In this document: positions 11,747 through 28,370 of the stretch, in pieces | Numbering within the stretch: the first letter of the stretch is position 1 | How the letters are laid out: every line of letters begins with the position of its first letter | NCBI GenBank assembly: GCA_034509925.1 | Contig: CM067538.1 | Span: forward strand, 5,930,778-5,994,777 | Direction: 5' to 3' | Length of the DNA: 64,000 bases | Source: Hirudinaria manillensis | Lineage: Eukaryota > Annelida > Clitellata > Hirudinida > Hirudinidae | Notes under the pieces: generated by a model | What the model was told of the DNA's origin: nothing | The model's database searches: none | Seen by the model: the letters and a program-made list of their open reading frames with translations, nothing else | Position numbers and translations under genes: made by a program

Positions 11747-14528
11747 TTCCTCTTGAAGTGTGGAATGAAATATTCGACGTTAGCAATTTAAGTCTTGGAG
11801 TTGGGGAGTCATTAATATACAAAGAAAAAAGAAGAGAAGAAAGTCCGGATTTCTTAAAATTTAAAAAATAAAAAAAAATTCAAATATTTTTTTAGAAGCT
11901 CTGCTAACGATGCTCTTTTTAGGATTGTGAAGGGAAAAAGGGGAGGATATTTTTTGATGAAGAAGAAGAAGATGATGAAGGAGGAGAAATGAGGATAATA
12001 CGGAATTGAAATAATATTCTTTTTAAATCTGAATATTTTCTTTTACTTTTAAAATGTTTTCTTTCCTCCTAATTGCCTGATTTCGGACAAAACATTTAAT
12101 TTGTTAAACTTCCTCTTCTGAAGATCATGAAACCTGTGTGAAAATATATATATATATATATATATATTAAATATGAATTAATCCACGCAACTCAAAACAA
12201 CTTTTTAAAAAACAACTAGAGGCGAACATTGCTTAAAAACACCGAGTAAAAAAGTCAAGGACAAAGACTCTCATCTTTCAACTTATCGCATCATCATCGT
12301 CATCGTCATCATCATCTTCATCGTCTTCGTCATCATCACCATCATACCCGCCGAAACAAAAACAAATTAGAAAAAGAACTTATTCGAGAAAAATGATGGA
12401 AGAGGAAATTACTTAAAGATAAACAAAAAATAAAACAAAAGTGATGTCTGTGGTTGCTAATAACTCCATTTTTGCTTGGCTTTATAAATGGCCCATCCCT
12501 ATTTTTGTCAATGTATACATTTCCAAGTCAGTGTATATTCATTTCCAATCCATTTACGACTGAGTAAGAACAAACAAACATTTACAATCAATTTTCAAAA
12601 AAAAAACGAAAAGTAAAATCTGAAGATGGGTTCATAAAATTGTTTGAATTTAAATAATTGTTTCTAAATCATTTCTATTCAACATGACAGTAGATTGACA
12701 GATCGCTGAATTATGTTAACGAACTGCTCTGGCAAATAGCCAGCAATTCCATCAAACGTAATGATGACCAGAGGCGGAAAAAGTCTAAAAAAGAAAAGAA
12801 AAGAAAAATTACAAAAATATTGCAAATATTTTTCCATGATTACGAATTTCCGACACAATTCTATCCCCAAGGCAGACAAGACTCGTTCAAAGACTCCCTC
12901 GCAACGAATCACTGGCACCACCTATAAATGCTTTCCATCCTTTCCAGGTAAAACGTAAAATGCAAAGAATCTCCAGCAGCCTCGACACAGATTTCGGAAT
13001 GCACTCACTCACCTGCTCTTTAAAATAAAATAAAAAACGAAAGAAAAGAATAACAGAGTTCTCCTTAAAAGCTTTCCCGAACATTGGCGAGCTTCGAGCA
13101 ATCCATGCTGGAGCGGAATGGCGGAATGAGTCTAGGCTTCGTTTCCAAGGAAACTGTCGGAAAAGATGCACACAAGCGGTCGTCTCTCATTTAACTGATG
13201 ATGATGATGATGATGATGATGACGACGATGATGAGGACTTGAAAGCATGGCCTTATCTCGAAACCTCAGTTCGTAAAAAGCACTTGCTCTACAGAAAATG
13301 AAGTCGAAATCGTTGAAAATCATAAACGTGTTACCTGCAAAAGTTAAATCGAATTTAATTTGAGTTTAATTTTAAACTAAAATTAATATTTTAATTTAAT
13401 TAATATTATATTGTAAATTTATTTTCTATTAAATATAATTGTATTTTATTATTTTATAACTATTTTGATTTAATTTATAATCGTAAAATGAAGTGCTAGT
13501 TTTTATGGACGATATCGGAGAATTTACGGCATCGCGTGCTCAGAGACATTAATGGCGCTTTTATCATCCTATTTTCATTAACTTCTATTTCTTTTTATCA
13601 TTTTATTTTATTTTTGTTATATTTATTTTTTTTTTATTAATTTATTTTAGTAAGAGAAAGAAATAAAACTCAATCGTCGACTTATGATTCGACAGAGATC
13701 GTAAGAGAATAAATTCTAAGAGAATGAATATCTCTCCGATATTCCCTGGAGTGCCGTCCAAGACTGCAGTGCAGATTTATTTTTCAAGTCCATGAAGGAC
13801 GTTATTGGAAGCGCTAAAACTGATTTCCAAGACCATCACGCAAGGTGTCACGAGAAACACGAAGTTCTAAACTTGATTGATCAACTATTATTATTATTAT
13901 TATTATTATTTTTGTTTATATAACACTTTATGTAGACAATCGTTTGAAACATTCTAACTCAGAATTGGGAAACTCTTGTGAATGACAACCGATGATTGCA
14001 AAAAAAATCGAACGATACCAAATTGGAAATAATTTTTTTATACCCAGTTTCCCTGTTTTTCAGTCACCGCATGAAGGAATTGCACTTATTGACCCCAAGT
14101 CATCAGCAACTCGATGTGTAGGGATGAATATTTTGAACAGTTGGAGCTGATGACGATGGCTGTTTGCTGTTCAGTTTTGGAATTTGAATTTCAAGTTATT
14201 TTCTTCTAATTCTACTTTTATTTCTATTTGGCTTGATTCATTAACTTATTTACTTTTATTTATTTTAAAACTAATTACCGAATTATTTAAATTACTTTAA
14301 AAGGTAATTACTACGTCATTAATTAATTAATTTATTTATATATTTTTATATATATTTATGTATTTATTTATGCATTTATTTATTTTATTTATTATGTCGT
14401 CATCTTTTATTCACGAACAGTCATCAATTCTCGGGTTTTCTTTTTAAAGTCGTGCGAAAGTTGAGACTTTCTAAATGTCTTCATTAAGAAATTAAGAAAA
14501 AGTTGAAACAACAAAGCAAGGAGTCCGT

Positions 14529-14549
14529 TGACCTTGAACGTGAAGGTCA
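14529..14549. promoter_or_regulatory. Everted pair of AGGTCA-type half-sites
   Basis: TGACCTT and AAGGTCA arms, 7 bp each and perfectly complementary, are separated by GAACGTG. The first reads TCAAGGTCA on the minus strand, which is the extended half-site known for ERR and SF-1 type orphan nuclear receptors. Binding is inferred. Confidence 0.35.
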
Positions 14550-14629
14550 TCTGATAGAAACCACGACCTTGTGGAGCAGTTGTCATCAAATATTCCATAA
14601 ATTTGCATAACCTGTCGGCTTTGCGAGCG

Positions 14630-14712
14630 ACGTGACGCGAAGATCATGACATGGACGTCGTGACGTGAACAATCATGACGTGGACGATGACATGTCTACG
14701 TCAGATGACAAA
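14630..14712. promoter_or_regulatory. Cluster of TGACGT/ACGTCA half-CRE motifs
   Basis: At least five ACGT-cored motifs (GACGTGACG, GGACGTCGTGACGTG, ATGACGTGG, CTACGTCAG) lie within about 80 bp, partly as a degenerate CATGACGTGGACG repeat. In AT-rich DNA this density is unusual. It may be a bZIP-bound element or just a decayed simple repeat. Confidence 0.3.
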
Positions 14713-15474
14713 ACCCAATTTATTCAACTTCAACTTCAGGAAATCCGTGTTTAAAGTAAACTTTCGATGTAAAGCTTGTTTGTCTCTCTTTTTATTTCCC
14801 AGAAATTTCTAAAGAATTGAGCAAAGACTTCTTCCAATTAGTTTGCTTCTGAAAAATTCCCTCCCCCGCTGAGCAGAGTCGAAAGAATTAATGGACTTTC
14901 TTGGAAGCCTGAGAATCTTCTTACCAAGTGGATAATGAATTGAAATTAGCAAAAAACAAAATTCTTTTCTGACTTCAAAGTTAAATCGTCATGACTAACA
15001 CATCATCGAAAGGTTTTACGAATTTTACGACTTTATGCGGCATTTTTGAAAAAAAAAAATATAGATAAATAATAGAAATATCATAATGTTTAAAAGATAA
15101 ACAAATTAGTTTTCTACCTAAAGGACATTTAGAAGACATTTAAACAAATGGATGAGGTGTCAGAAATAATAGCTCTTCTTTTAAAAAATAAGAAAGAATG
15201 AATGAATTTTACAACTTGAGAAAACTTGAAAGACCTTTTTCTTAAAATTTCAAAAGTGACATGATTTGATTATTTAAAAAAAATAATAAAATAATTGAAT
15301 AACTGAACAAACGTTCTTCAATTTTTGAAATGTCGACAGGGTACAAAACATTTCGAAAATTTAGGGTGAAATGCCCTTACCCCGCTGTAGTAACAACAGC
15401 AACAGAGAACAGTTCCTTACGATAAATTTGCAACCGACCCAATGAAACGGCCCAAAAAAAAATCCCATACCCTT

Positions 15475-15570
15475 TGACCTGATTAGAAAAACAAATATTC
15501 AGGAAATACCGCAGCTGTCAGACCCTGACTTATCAGCTTGACCTTCCCGTTTGACCTTCCCGTTTGACCT
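15475..15570. promoter_or_regulatory. Array of TGACCT half-sites at 13-bp spacing
   Basis: TGACCT occurs at 15475, 15539, 15552 and 15565. The last three lie in a 13-bp tandem repeat (TTTGACCTTCCCG), so they read as direct repeats with 7-bp spacers. On the minus strand these are AGGTCA, the nuclear-receptor core half-site. Whether it binds anything is unknown. Confidence 0.3.
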
Positions 15571-18198
15571 TCCGAGGGCAAAGAAATGAAAAGCGAACTG
15601 GTAATTCCCAGCACGAGAAATCGTAGTAATTGGGAATTTCCTTTTCAAGTTGTTCTTTACGATGGCAGCATTAAATGCTATTTTCCTTTTTACGTTCCAC
15701 TCAGAAACACGTTCAGAAAATAGCAGTGTAACAGCCCTCCATAAATTGCACTTAATCAACTTTTTCTTTTAATATGTCATTTATATAGCGCCGTGTGCGT
15801 GAGCTACAGGGGCGCTTTTTCTTAACGTAAAGTTACGATACGTGATAAAGCTAGAGATGATGATGATGGTGATGATAGTGATGATATAACCAAATATTAG
15901 TAATTAATATTCAAAAGTAATTAATTATATGCGTAGCAGATACGCTATGCAATTAATCCTATTTACTCTGTTATGAAATCTGATTTGTTACGTAACCTCC
16001 CCATGACCTTATTGACATACTTTCAAAATTGATTTTAACAAGACGTCATTATTAAACGCATTATCTTTTTATTAAATATTGAAATACCAAAAAATAATCT
16101 AATTCATCACAACAAAAAGCATTTATTATTTTTTTTTAATTTATGTTTTCAAATTATATTTTCAAGTTTCTTTCTAATTTGTATCTTCAATCTTTCGTTT
16201 CTAATTTCGTAATTTCGAGTTTATTTTTAATTTATATTTTAATTACGATCTGTCACCGCTGAAATCCCTGTCTAAATGTAATAGGATGGAAAGACTCCTA
16301 CTGCGTTGTTATGGAGAGGTCTTCCATTTCCGCTGAGAAATAAAATTTCTTTAAAAAAAAATAGAATAAATTATAAAATAAGAGTAATTGAATGATTGAT
16401 TAATAGTAACCACTTAAAATAATAATAATTATTATTACTAATATTTTTATTATTATTATTATTATATTTAGTTTAATAATTATTGTCCTGCCCATCTCAA
16501 AATAATTAAATAAATTTTGCAGACGAATTTAAGTCTCTTAAGCAGCGCTTCATCAATTTATCCGTTTAAGTTGGAAATCGAATATGATTAAAAGTGAATA
16601 AATTTAAATAAATTTTAATCTTTAAATCTCTCCTTCCAAAGGCAATTCGCCAAAAGATGCTGTCAGGCATTTAGTCTCACACGATGTTATTTCAGTACAT
16701 GGTAATCAGTTATTAAAAATAAAAAATAAAACAAATAACAGAATTAATATTAAATAATAAATTAAAACATTAGTAAATAATATTATATAAAAATAATATA
16801 TATATTATATAAAAATTACAATATCCAAAAATATTGGAATTCAGAAACTTAGATACAGCCATTTATCACGGAATTTCTGAAAAGTTCGGCCGTGCGGACG
16901 ATATTTGGGGAGAAAGGAGAATCAAATGAGTTTAATCCAATCTGAGGCATTGAATTGAAATTTCACTTCCACTTCCATGCGGAACTGGAAAGAAAGATGG
17001 AAGGATGGAAGGATGTGAACACGTGTCGCATCGATGCGCGTCCGTTTGGCATTTGTAAAGTGTGACATATGGAATCAAGGCCTTTTTTGATCGGCAGTTC
17101 ATTGATAGATGAAAAAAAAACTGAGCAACATTTATTACAAATTAAAATTACGAAAAACGTTTGTAAAGTTTGCAAATATTTAGATTAATCTTCAAACTAT
17201 TTTATAGCAATTCATTCTATCTTTTTCTCATCTAATATTAATTTCAAAGCAAAAACGCATAAAATTGTTTTAGGAAAATATTTTATTGGAATTATTTATA
17301 ACGGAAATAAATGTCTTTTCAACTTCTTTCTTTTATAACAACAAAAAGCAAGTTTTTATGCCAATTCCCATCTCTTAATTTTCTAATTTAAATCGATGGA
17401 AGAAGGAAAAACAAAACATTTTAAATAAAAATTCCAGAAGTAAATGTTCGCTCCATCCATCTTTCGAGCAAATGAATGTGTAGCGCTATTCATCATCCGA
17501 TGGAATTAATTGTTTCGTAAACTTCAAAGACTCCTGTGATTAATGAAATAAATTTGTTCGAATAAAAACTTTGGAGAAGTCCTGTCTGCCGGACTGCATT
17601 GAAATTTTGGATGTTGAAGTTACTAGTTGGGTATCTGGTCGGTATAGCGAATACCTCCTAGTCGTTCAACAAAATATTGATTGAGTTTTCCTTGTTATTT
17701 TGTTCGCCCAGCGCACACACACCCCTGCACGAAGCCAATTCTCTCAACTAACATCTTCTGTATGCAAACAGAAAACGAAAACAGTATCAAGGCTTAAGGA
17801 AATTTTTATTGTGATCATCGTGCAAGGATTTGAGCGTTTAGTCAGCATTAGCAAAGGATACTGTAAATTAAGAGTCTAAATGCAAATCTTCCAAACCAAA
17901 GAATGATCACATCCGACAAAAACCATCCTCGTGCTCAACAAAATCTAAAATTTCCAACAGGGAAAAAAATCTAAACAAACCGAAAGAACCCGTCAAATTT
18001 GACCTGATAAATCGCACCATAAAAAGCCAAAACGAAAACAAAACAAAATAAAACACACAGTCAGAATATTGCAGGAAAATCGTTGCAAAAAGCGTTATAA
18101 ACAAACCTTCACAACAGCAGAAAGAAGCAGATTTCCAGTCCCAAAACAGCAGAAACGACCAGGGAGAGAGTATATCGCCTCAAGATGAATTATTTATC

Positions 18199-18348
18199 AT
18201 GGCGCCTCGCCGCTGCAAAAAATGGCGGCTCTGTGTGCATCGGATGTTTGACCCATTTGAACAAATTAAGTCAGAGCTCGTTAAGCAAAATCAGGACGAG
18301 TTGCTTGCTTCCTGGAAAAAAAATACAGCACAACGGAGACAGATTTAA
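18199..18348 (+). CDS. Short ORF, 49 aa, unknown
   Basis: ATG in ATCATGGCG, stop TAA at 18346-18348. The product is basic at the start (MAPRRCKKWR) and then turns into a plausible amphipathic helix (DPFEQIKSELVKQNQDELLA). It overlaps an AAAATGGCGGC motif, the core of YY1-type promoter elements, so the area might instead be a promoter. Another frame (18185-18466) is also open. I recognise no family. It could be a first exon, but no good donor follows. Confidence 0.25.
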   Translation: MAPRRCKKWRLCVHRMFDPFEQIKSELVKQNQDELLASWKKNTAQRRQI

Positions 18349-19823
18349 CCGCCGGAATGAAGTACAAAATAGAAAACAAGACCCTAGCGAACGGTTGGTA
18401 TACTCTTTGAGGCTCGGACGTAACAATGAGCGCCTTTATTTCAAAAAGCACGACATGATTAAGTAATAAAAGCATATTTATTACAACAATCAATGAAATT
18501 AGTAACAAGGCCTAAGTGACTAGAACATAATGATCTTCAACAGTTCTCATGCACAAGTTCTCATCGAAATTCTTACACTTGATCATGTTTTACAACCAAT
18601 TCCTTTGATATTGTAAGTTACGATTTCGATAGCAGACAATATCATTACATAATGATTAAAATCAGTCATTATCTGTCAGAGGTGCCTTATTTATGCCGCT
18701 CGTTGAAAACTGAATGGGCCATAAAAGCCAAAGTCACGATAAAAACCAATAAAACAGAAATAATGAGAAAAATAAATTTATTGAGGTCGTAATTATTTCC
18801 GACCAAAACGACCAAGCCCACAATTGGCCTGTCCACAATACGAGTCGACTGAAGTCCACCAGCAGAAACCATAGGGCAATCCTAAGGGCAGCGCTGGCGA
18901 ACATTGCATTCAGCTCGCTAGCCAGCCAACCAGCTAGAGATCGAACCGGTTCGCCAGCGAAGCCAACACACCAGCTATTAAAGTCGTTCATATGCCTACA
19001 ACATTTCCTAGCAATTATATGAAGGACGCAATCTGGCTTTATCTACTTCACTTCTCTAGGAGGTTTATTTTATAAATATATAAATATAATATATTATAAA
19101 TATAAATATATTTTATAAACGAGCCCTCTGCACGTTCCTGCTAATGAACCCAAACATTTTGGATATCCAGGAGTAAAAGATGACCTTACTGAGGTCATGG
19201 AAAAGGGCAGAGTGCAAATCCATTTCCTGCAATTTTCCAATTCTTTAGAATTAATGGTTTGGAGCTTAAGTTTCAAACATTATTGATAGTTAGGAATTAA
19301 ATAAAAATGCTGGATAAATAAGGGACTTTTCCCAGCTTTGTAAGCAATTTTATTTCCAGCTCAGAGCACAGTTTGCATTGAAACAAGTCCTTGTTGTAAG
19401 AGACTAAGTAACAACAACAAACAAAGTCATAAAAAACCAGGTGTGACAAAGAAAAGTAAAAATAAAAAAACAATTCTCAAGAATAAACATAAATAAGACA
19501 AAATAAAAACAAAATACTGGCTGCGACAAATAGCTAAATCAAAACTGAATCTGAATTAAAGTTGTGAAAAATACAATCGATGTGACGAGCAACAAATCAA
19601 TAACCACGATCGCCTCTCGATGCAATTGCAGATCTGCAATGAAATTCTTTTGCTTCAATCACATTAACAACTCAAAGACTATCAATCGGACTAAAGTTTG
19701 ATCAATCAGACTAAAGTTTGACTGTTTCGACATAACAAATCACCTGAAGGACTCATTTTCCCTTCATTTTCTATTAATTAATTTCGATTATCAATTATTA
19801 AGTAATTATTTATTAATTATTAA
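18349..19823. other. Stretch without a recognised gene
   Basis: Overlapping minus-strand frames at 18687-18872 (61 aa with one strongly hydrophobic segment ending in a charged tail, NERHK) and 18734-18991 (Trp/Phe-rich) are open over the same DNA. Because the two frames compete and neither matches a family I know, neither is called. An AT-rich palindromic TATAAATA run lies at 19070-19115. The rest shows nothing notable. Confidence 0.5.
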
Positions 19824-21503
19824 TTAATTAAGCATGGTGTGATGATCGTAGATGTGTCTCCTCTGCTCCTGGACTGTGTCCTTCCATCTTTCCTGGTGGT
19901 TCCTCATCCCAAAGACTTTGTTTTTCATCCTCCACAAGACCCCCTTCGATGCACCCACAACCTCCGGCGAATCTTGAGTTTGGTCGAGAGAACCTCTCTT
20001 GGGGAAATTCCTTGCCTGATTTTGATCAGTTGAAATGAACTTTTAGCCATTAGGCCACTGAATAGCAGACCATTAGATTATTTTCTAATTATGTTATAAT
20101 TATTTTTGCTGTAAAAAAATATTATGTGAGCTTTTGGCAAGCATTCTCTTACATTGCCAAAGAATATAAATTTGCATAAAGTGTAGTTATAAAATATAAT
20201 ATAAATATAATGTAATATAATATATTTTTAAATTCATACGACAATATGAGGGGTGAGCGATACAAAAGATTCTGCATGCCAAACAAAAACACGTCTTAAA
20301 TTTCAAACAAGAGGGCATTGTAATTATTTACAATGTAAGAAATTATAAAAAAAAAAATCAGTTATTTTATTGATAATGGCTAAGCAGCTACGTCAAAGAT
20401 GACATTACTCAGACATTACTCGTTCCATGGAATTCTCCATGGAATCCACGGATTGCTCACCTCTTCATTCTTATGCTCAACGTACGGCACATCTCTCCTG
20501 GGAAGCAAAGGGTCCAGACAAATGAGGAAACCCATGTACAACACCAGGATGGAGACAACGCAGATGATGAATATTACCACAAACTGGCAGAGCATCAAGA
20601 ATCATAACTTAAAGTTTGAGGAATAAATTTTAAATTAGAAAGAATAGAAATTAAATTTCAAAACAAAGGTTATTTGCTCACACTTGGCCTGATATTTCCT
20701 AGACTAAATCCTGATTATATCATTTATTTTTTAAATATGCATCCCCATCTCTAAAAAATTCAAATTGAATCCATTACTTTGATAGTCATCGTGTTCCTCC
20801 TTTGCCACTGACAGTCACACCTGTCACACAGATGTGGTCGCCCTTCCTGGGCCTCTTTGTCAACCACCCCCTCGCATTTGCTGTTTAACAATTTCACTTT
20901 CGATATAAAGAAATAACTAACCCATAAAATTTCTATCCTTAATATTGAATAATGAATAATTGAATAACATAACAATAATTCAATAAAATGAAATTTGGTT
21001 AATCCATTATTGGTTTAATCAAGTAGTTTTAGTCACCAGTCACGAGAGTCGTGGAATGATTTTGAGAATACCCTCTTGATGTTTGTTGAATTTGGAGATA
21101 ATGCAGGACAGACACATTTACATCTCACATCACCAAACTGGCCCTTAAAAAACGATCAATGAACTATTAACCATAAAAGCCATTAATTTATGTTTTAAAT
21201 TTAGTTTAAACTGGATAAATCCAATTTCTCTTGGAACGTTTTTGAAGATTACAATGTTTTGCTAAAATGATCGAATTTTATTTATGAAGAATTAGCAACA
21301 TGTTTCGAAAAAAATTCAATTATTTGAAACCCCATGTTTCTCCATTTGATTTGGTGATCCTAGTTATATTAAAAGTTTAAAACTCTAAAAGCTAATTTAT
21401 ACTTTACGACATTATCCAATTAATTTAACAATAAGACATTCCGATTACGAACTTGAACCAGATGTGGAACGATGTACAGAAGGAGAGTAATTATTAAATT
21501 CAT
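19824..21503 (-). CDS. TMEM9: Transmembrane protein 9 (TMEM9/TMEM9B family)
   Basis: Five minus-strand exons: 21503-21453, 21137-21037, 20880-20778, 20583-20461 and 20015-19824, giving 189 aa (human TMEM9 is 183). Order of features: signal peptide MNLIITLLLYIVPHLVQ, Cys-rich luminal part (DVRCKCVCPAL, DCKCEGVVD, LCDRCDCQW), RRNTMTIK before a single transmembrane helix (FVVIFIICVVSILVLYMGFL), the conserved CLDPLLPRR just after it, and a cytoplasmic tail ending RWKDTVQEQRRHIYDHHTML. TMEM9 is a lysosomal/late-endosomal type I membrane glycoprotein reported to aid v-ATPase and Wnt signalling. All introns are GT-AG and every join keeps frame. The split Cys codon at exon 2/3 recreates the family's DCxC motif. 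The start is the ATG that gives the signal peptide. Confidence 0.93.
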
Positions 21504-21589
21504 GTCCAACACTCAAAACATCGCAGCACCCCGTACTTTGGAACAACGAAAGAGAAACGGCAACGATCACTTTTAAACTATCAAAATAA

Positions 21590-22121
21590 TTTGTATAGCG
21601 CTTAAGACGATTTTAAGTTATTTTCACACCCAATAATGGTAGTGCCAAATTGCAATTAGAAATTGACTGGTCATTAGCTAACAATCTGTCTTCTGCAATT
21701 GTGCGGAAGTTTTCCACTTTATTAAAACATGCGGAACCATACTAAGCCTAAAACTCAAGTCCGCTTTCATCTACTACCAATAGACTAAATCGTTCCACAT
21801 TTCACTACCATGGCTGACAGCCTCATCCTTTGGCAACAAAATTTATTGACAGGCAAGTACTAAACCTATAAATTAAGTCCGCCTTCAAACAAGATCCGTT
21901 AGTCCTACAGACTAAATCATTTCACATTTCACTAGTACGACTGATAATCCCATCCTTTGGCAACAAGATTTAATGGCACTCTTCAACAAAATGTAACACG
22001 TGCAAAGATGCACAAAAAAAAACTTACTCAAACGTGACTAATGTAGAGGTACAACTGAAGCTTCGCGAAGAGTGCGAGATAAAACATGGCGTTGATTTAA
22101 ATTAGCTCTAACTTATCTAAA
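21590..22121. repeat. Diverged tandem duplication, two copies of about 115 bp
   Basis: Copy 1 (about 21739-21852) and copy 2 (about 21858-21975) share TACTAARCCTA, AAGTCCGC.TTC, AGACTAAATC, TTCACATTTCACTA and CCTTTGGCAACAA in the same order. It lies between TMEM9 and the 3' end of ZMPSTE24. No coding sense was found. Confidence 0.7.
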
Positions 22122-26193
<4,072 letters not shown>

Positions 26194-26480
26194 AGTTCAG
26201 CGGTGACTAAAGCAACAACGAACTATGATCAACCACATTGGAAATTACATGACATCAACGTTTTAAGTTGTAGGATTTCAATTTGCTTCTTTTTCTTAAT
26301 GTTAATTTATGACAATAAACTTTGGTCATTTTTTTTTTAAATTTCTAATATTGACAAACAAATTTAGATTAAAGCCCTCAAGAAAACTCGGACGAAATAA
26401 TTGTTGTAGCACCCAAAGAAATCAAGTTTATTTCAAATAGTATGCTAGAACATAATATTCGTCGAATTTAATTCCTCCAG

Positions 26481-27859
26481 TTAGAAACATTTTCTAATAA
26501 TTCTCAGATCGCCTTTCGTGCAATCTTCAAATAAGAGGTGACCCAGAGCAGCCGCCGTATGAATTCTATCGTCAGGATCATAAAGAATCATTCGACTCAA
26601 AAGATTCAACAGCCTCATCTCATAAGTTCCGAAACGTGATTTTGTAGCTTGGAACAGATTCTTACATCCAGGTTCGCCACACGCCACATCTTTTCTTCTG
26701 AAAATCCATACTCCTTTCTCGTTTAATTTGAAGAACTTACGGACGTGTTTCCATTTTTTGAACATGCGATGTGAGGGCAATCCGAGAATTTCTGCCACTA
26801 ATTGGAGGTAATGATCTTCTGATTTAGCACCGAAAAGAATCCGTCCAGAATGACATTCAGCCAAAATGCAACCTAAACTCCAAATATCAATTTGTTTGCC
26901 CCATTTTTTTGCGAAATAGGTTTCTGGAGCTCTGTAACCAAGTGTCCCACATGGGCTTCCCTTATGAAAGTTAATGTTTAAATTCAGGATTACGAATTGT
27001 TGCGGAATGATATAGCCATGTATATTAAAGAATGTGATTGAATAGAGCATATTTAAATAAAAGTCAAACCTTCTTTCCCTCTTTGATACAGCTGTCAAAA
27101 TTTACGACTTTAACTTGTCCAGAGTGATCGAACATGACATTCTTAGGTGTCAAATCACCGTGAAGGAGCGAACGATCTTTGTGAATATTGTTCAAGAATT
27201 CCAACGCCTTCAGCATGGAATAACCGATTACGCAAACCTCTTCTCCACCCAGTCTTTTCTCCTTTTTGAGGAGATCGGGCAGAGTCCAAGGAAGGTACTC
27301 GTAAACCAATCTTGGAATGTCTTTGTCTTCGAAGTGGTCGATCAAGCTGACTGGAATGAATTAATAAACATGGACATTATGCCAAGTGATATTGCCGGCT
27401 TTTTGCTATTAATGCCGAAGATTGTATAAGTTATCGGCTACATTACTGATTAGTATATCGTCTTTTCATTATTGTTGCATTAAATGTTGTTCCATGATGA
27501 GAAGCTACTGCTATACATGACTAGAAGCTGATTATGCTATCATTACTGACCAATGAACTTGCTTCCCCTCTTGGATTTTCTGAATAAATTCAGAAGTTCA
27601 ATTTCTTTTGAAGCTTTCGCTTTGTCAGTTGCACATTTGATGGTTACGGTTTTATTAGTTTCCTTGTCTAAAGCAGTGAAAATGCTTCCGAAAGCGCCAT
27701 CCGATATTTTTTTCTGGATTTCGTAATTTTTTAGCAGCCTTTCGTCACTTTTATCACTCCGTGAACTCCTCCCTGAAATACAGTTTGTGAATATTGTGCC
27801 AATTAGATTCAGAACATTTACGGAGGTAATCTGATGAAATCTTACTAACCGGAAAACAT
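26481..27859 (-). CDS. CMGC (DYRK/HIPK-like) protein kinase homologue, probable pseudokinase
   Basis: Four minus-strand exons: 27859-27850, 27772-27551, 27350-27070 and 26960-26481, 330 aa, nearly all kinase domain. The joined frame has a degenerate glycine loop (ISDGAFGSI, first Gly replaced by Ser, about residues 26-34), the ATP-site Lys in TVTIKC (K49), the catalytic loop HGDLTPKNVMF (D143, N148), but NFDS in place of DFG (residues 161-164), and then YRAPETYF and DIWSLGCILAEC. Loss of the DFG Asp removes the Mg-binding residue, which predicts weak or no catalysis. HGDL and YRAPE place it nearest DYRK/HIPK-type kinases. Start: the tiny first exon MFSG with donor GTTAGT gives a total length that matches the plus-strand paralogue (333 aa). 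Reading straight on from an ATG at 27878 is the alternative. A neighbour in tandem-like arrangement is the paralogue at 29123-30124. Confidence 0.8.
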
Positions 27860-28370
27860 CTTTTATAAACTGGCTCAATAAGCGAGATTCGAAAGAACAA
27901 ATAAACTTAACGAACTAAAAGATATTAAAAACTTTTATTGCGAAAAGAAATTCTTGAATTATCTAATAAAATATAATAGCGAAATTTTTAAAATTGCAAT
28001 ATTTTTCCATGCATAAAGATTAAGCTAAAATAAAATGCATGGCTTTAAAATATTAAATAGTAATAAACATGAATTCTACAAAGTCGGCTAGCGCAGACTC
28101 TAAATATTATTGTATACAAAGCGAAATTTACATATTTTGTTAAAATATATAACCAAATTAAATAATTTATTTGATATATTATTATAAAATATAGATTTTA
28201 ATAATAATTCACACGTTATTGATTACATTTTAAAATTTGATTACTCCTTAATTTTTTTTTGGTCAATTATATTCAGAATCTTTTCTACGTAAGACTACTG
28301 AACCCGGTTGGATTGTAAAGTCATCCTCTCTACCATCAACAACGTCTAACCTCGTGATACCATACAATTA

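Larger units (their letters stand above)
11747..18198. other. Long non-coding stretch between CMIP exon 1 and the TMEM9 side
   Basis: No recognisable gene. Contents: a (TA) run at 12143-12168, CAT/GAT runs at about 12290-12345 and 13198-13232, the regulatory-looking clusters at 14529-14710 and 15475-15570, and AT-rich filler. Short open frames at about 12679-13323 (minus) and 14407-14598 (minus) match nothing I know. A 67-codon open frame without an ATG at 13720-13923 (plus) has amino-acid use that could be coding; see findings. The CMIP promoter or 5' UTR exons could lie within this stretch. Confidence 0.6.

Noticed and set aside
18905..18965. tRNA-like B-box (GGTTCGATCTC on the minus strand)
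   Set aside because: No matching A-box at proper spacing, no acceptor stem and no anticodon arm that folds.
19839..20033. 64-aa plus-strand ORF
   Set aside because: Antisense to the last TMEM9 exon.
27115..27429. 104-aa plus-strand ORF
   Set aside because: Antisense to kinase exon 3, which has kinase motifs on the other strand.
27551..27878. Pseudokinase start at the ATG at 27878 with no intron
   Set aside because: It would translate a 66-bp intron that has a fair donor (GTTAGT) and acceptor (TTTCAG). The spliced form gives 330 aa, matching the 333-aa paralogue.
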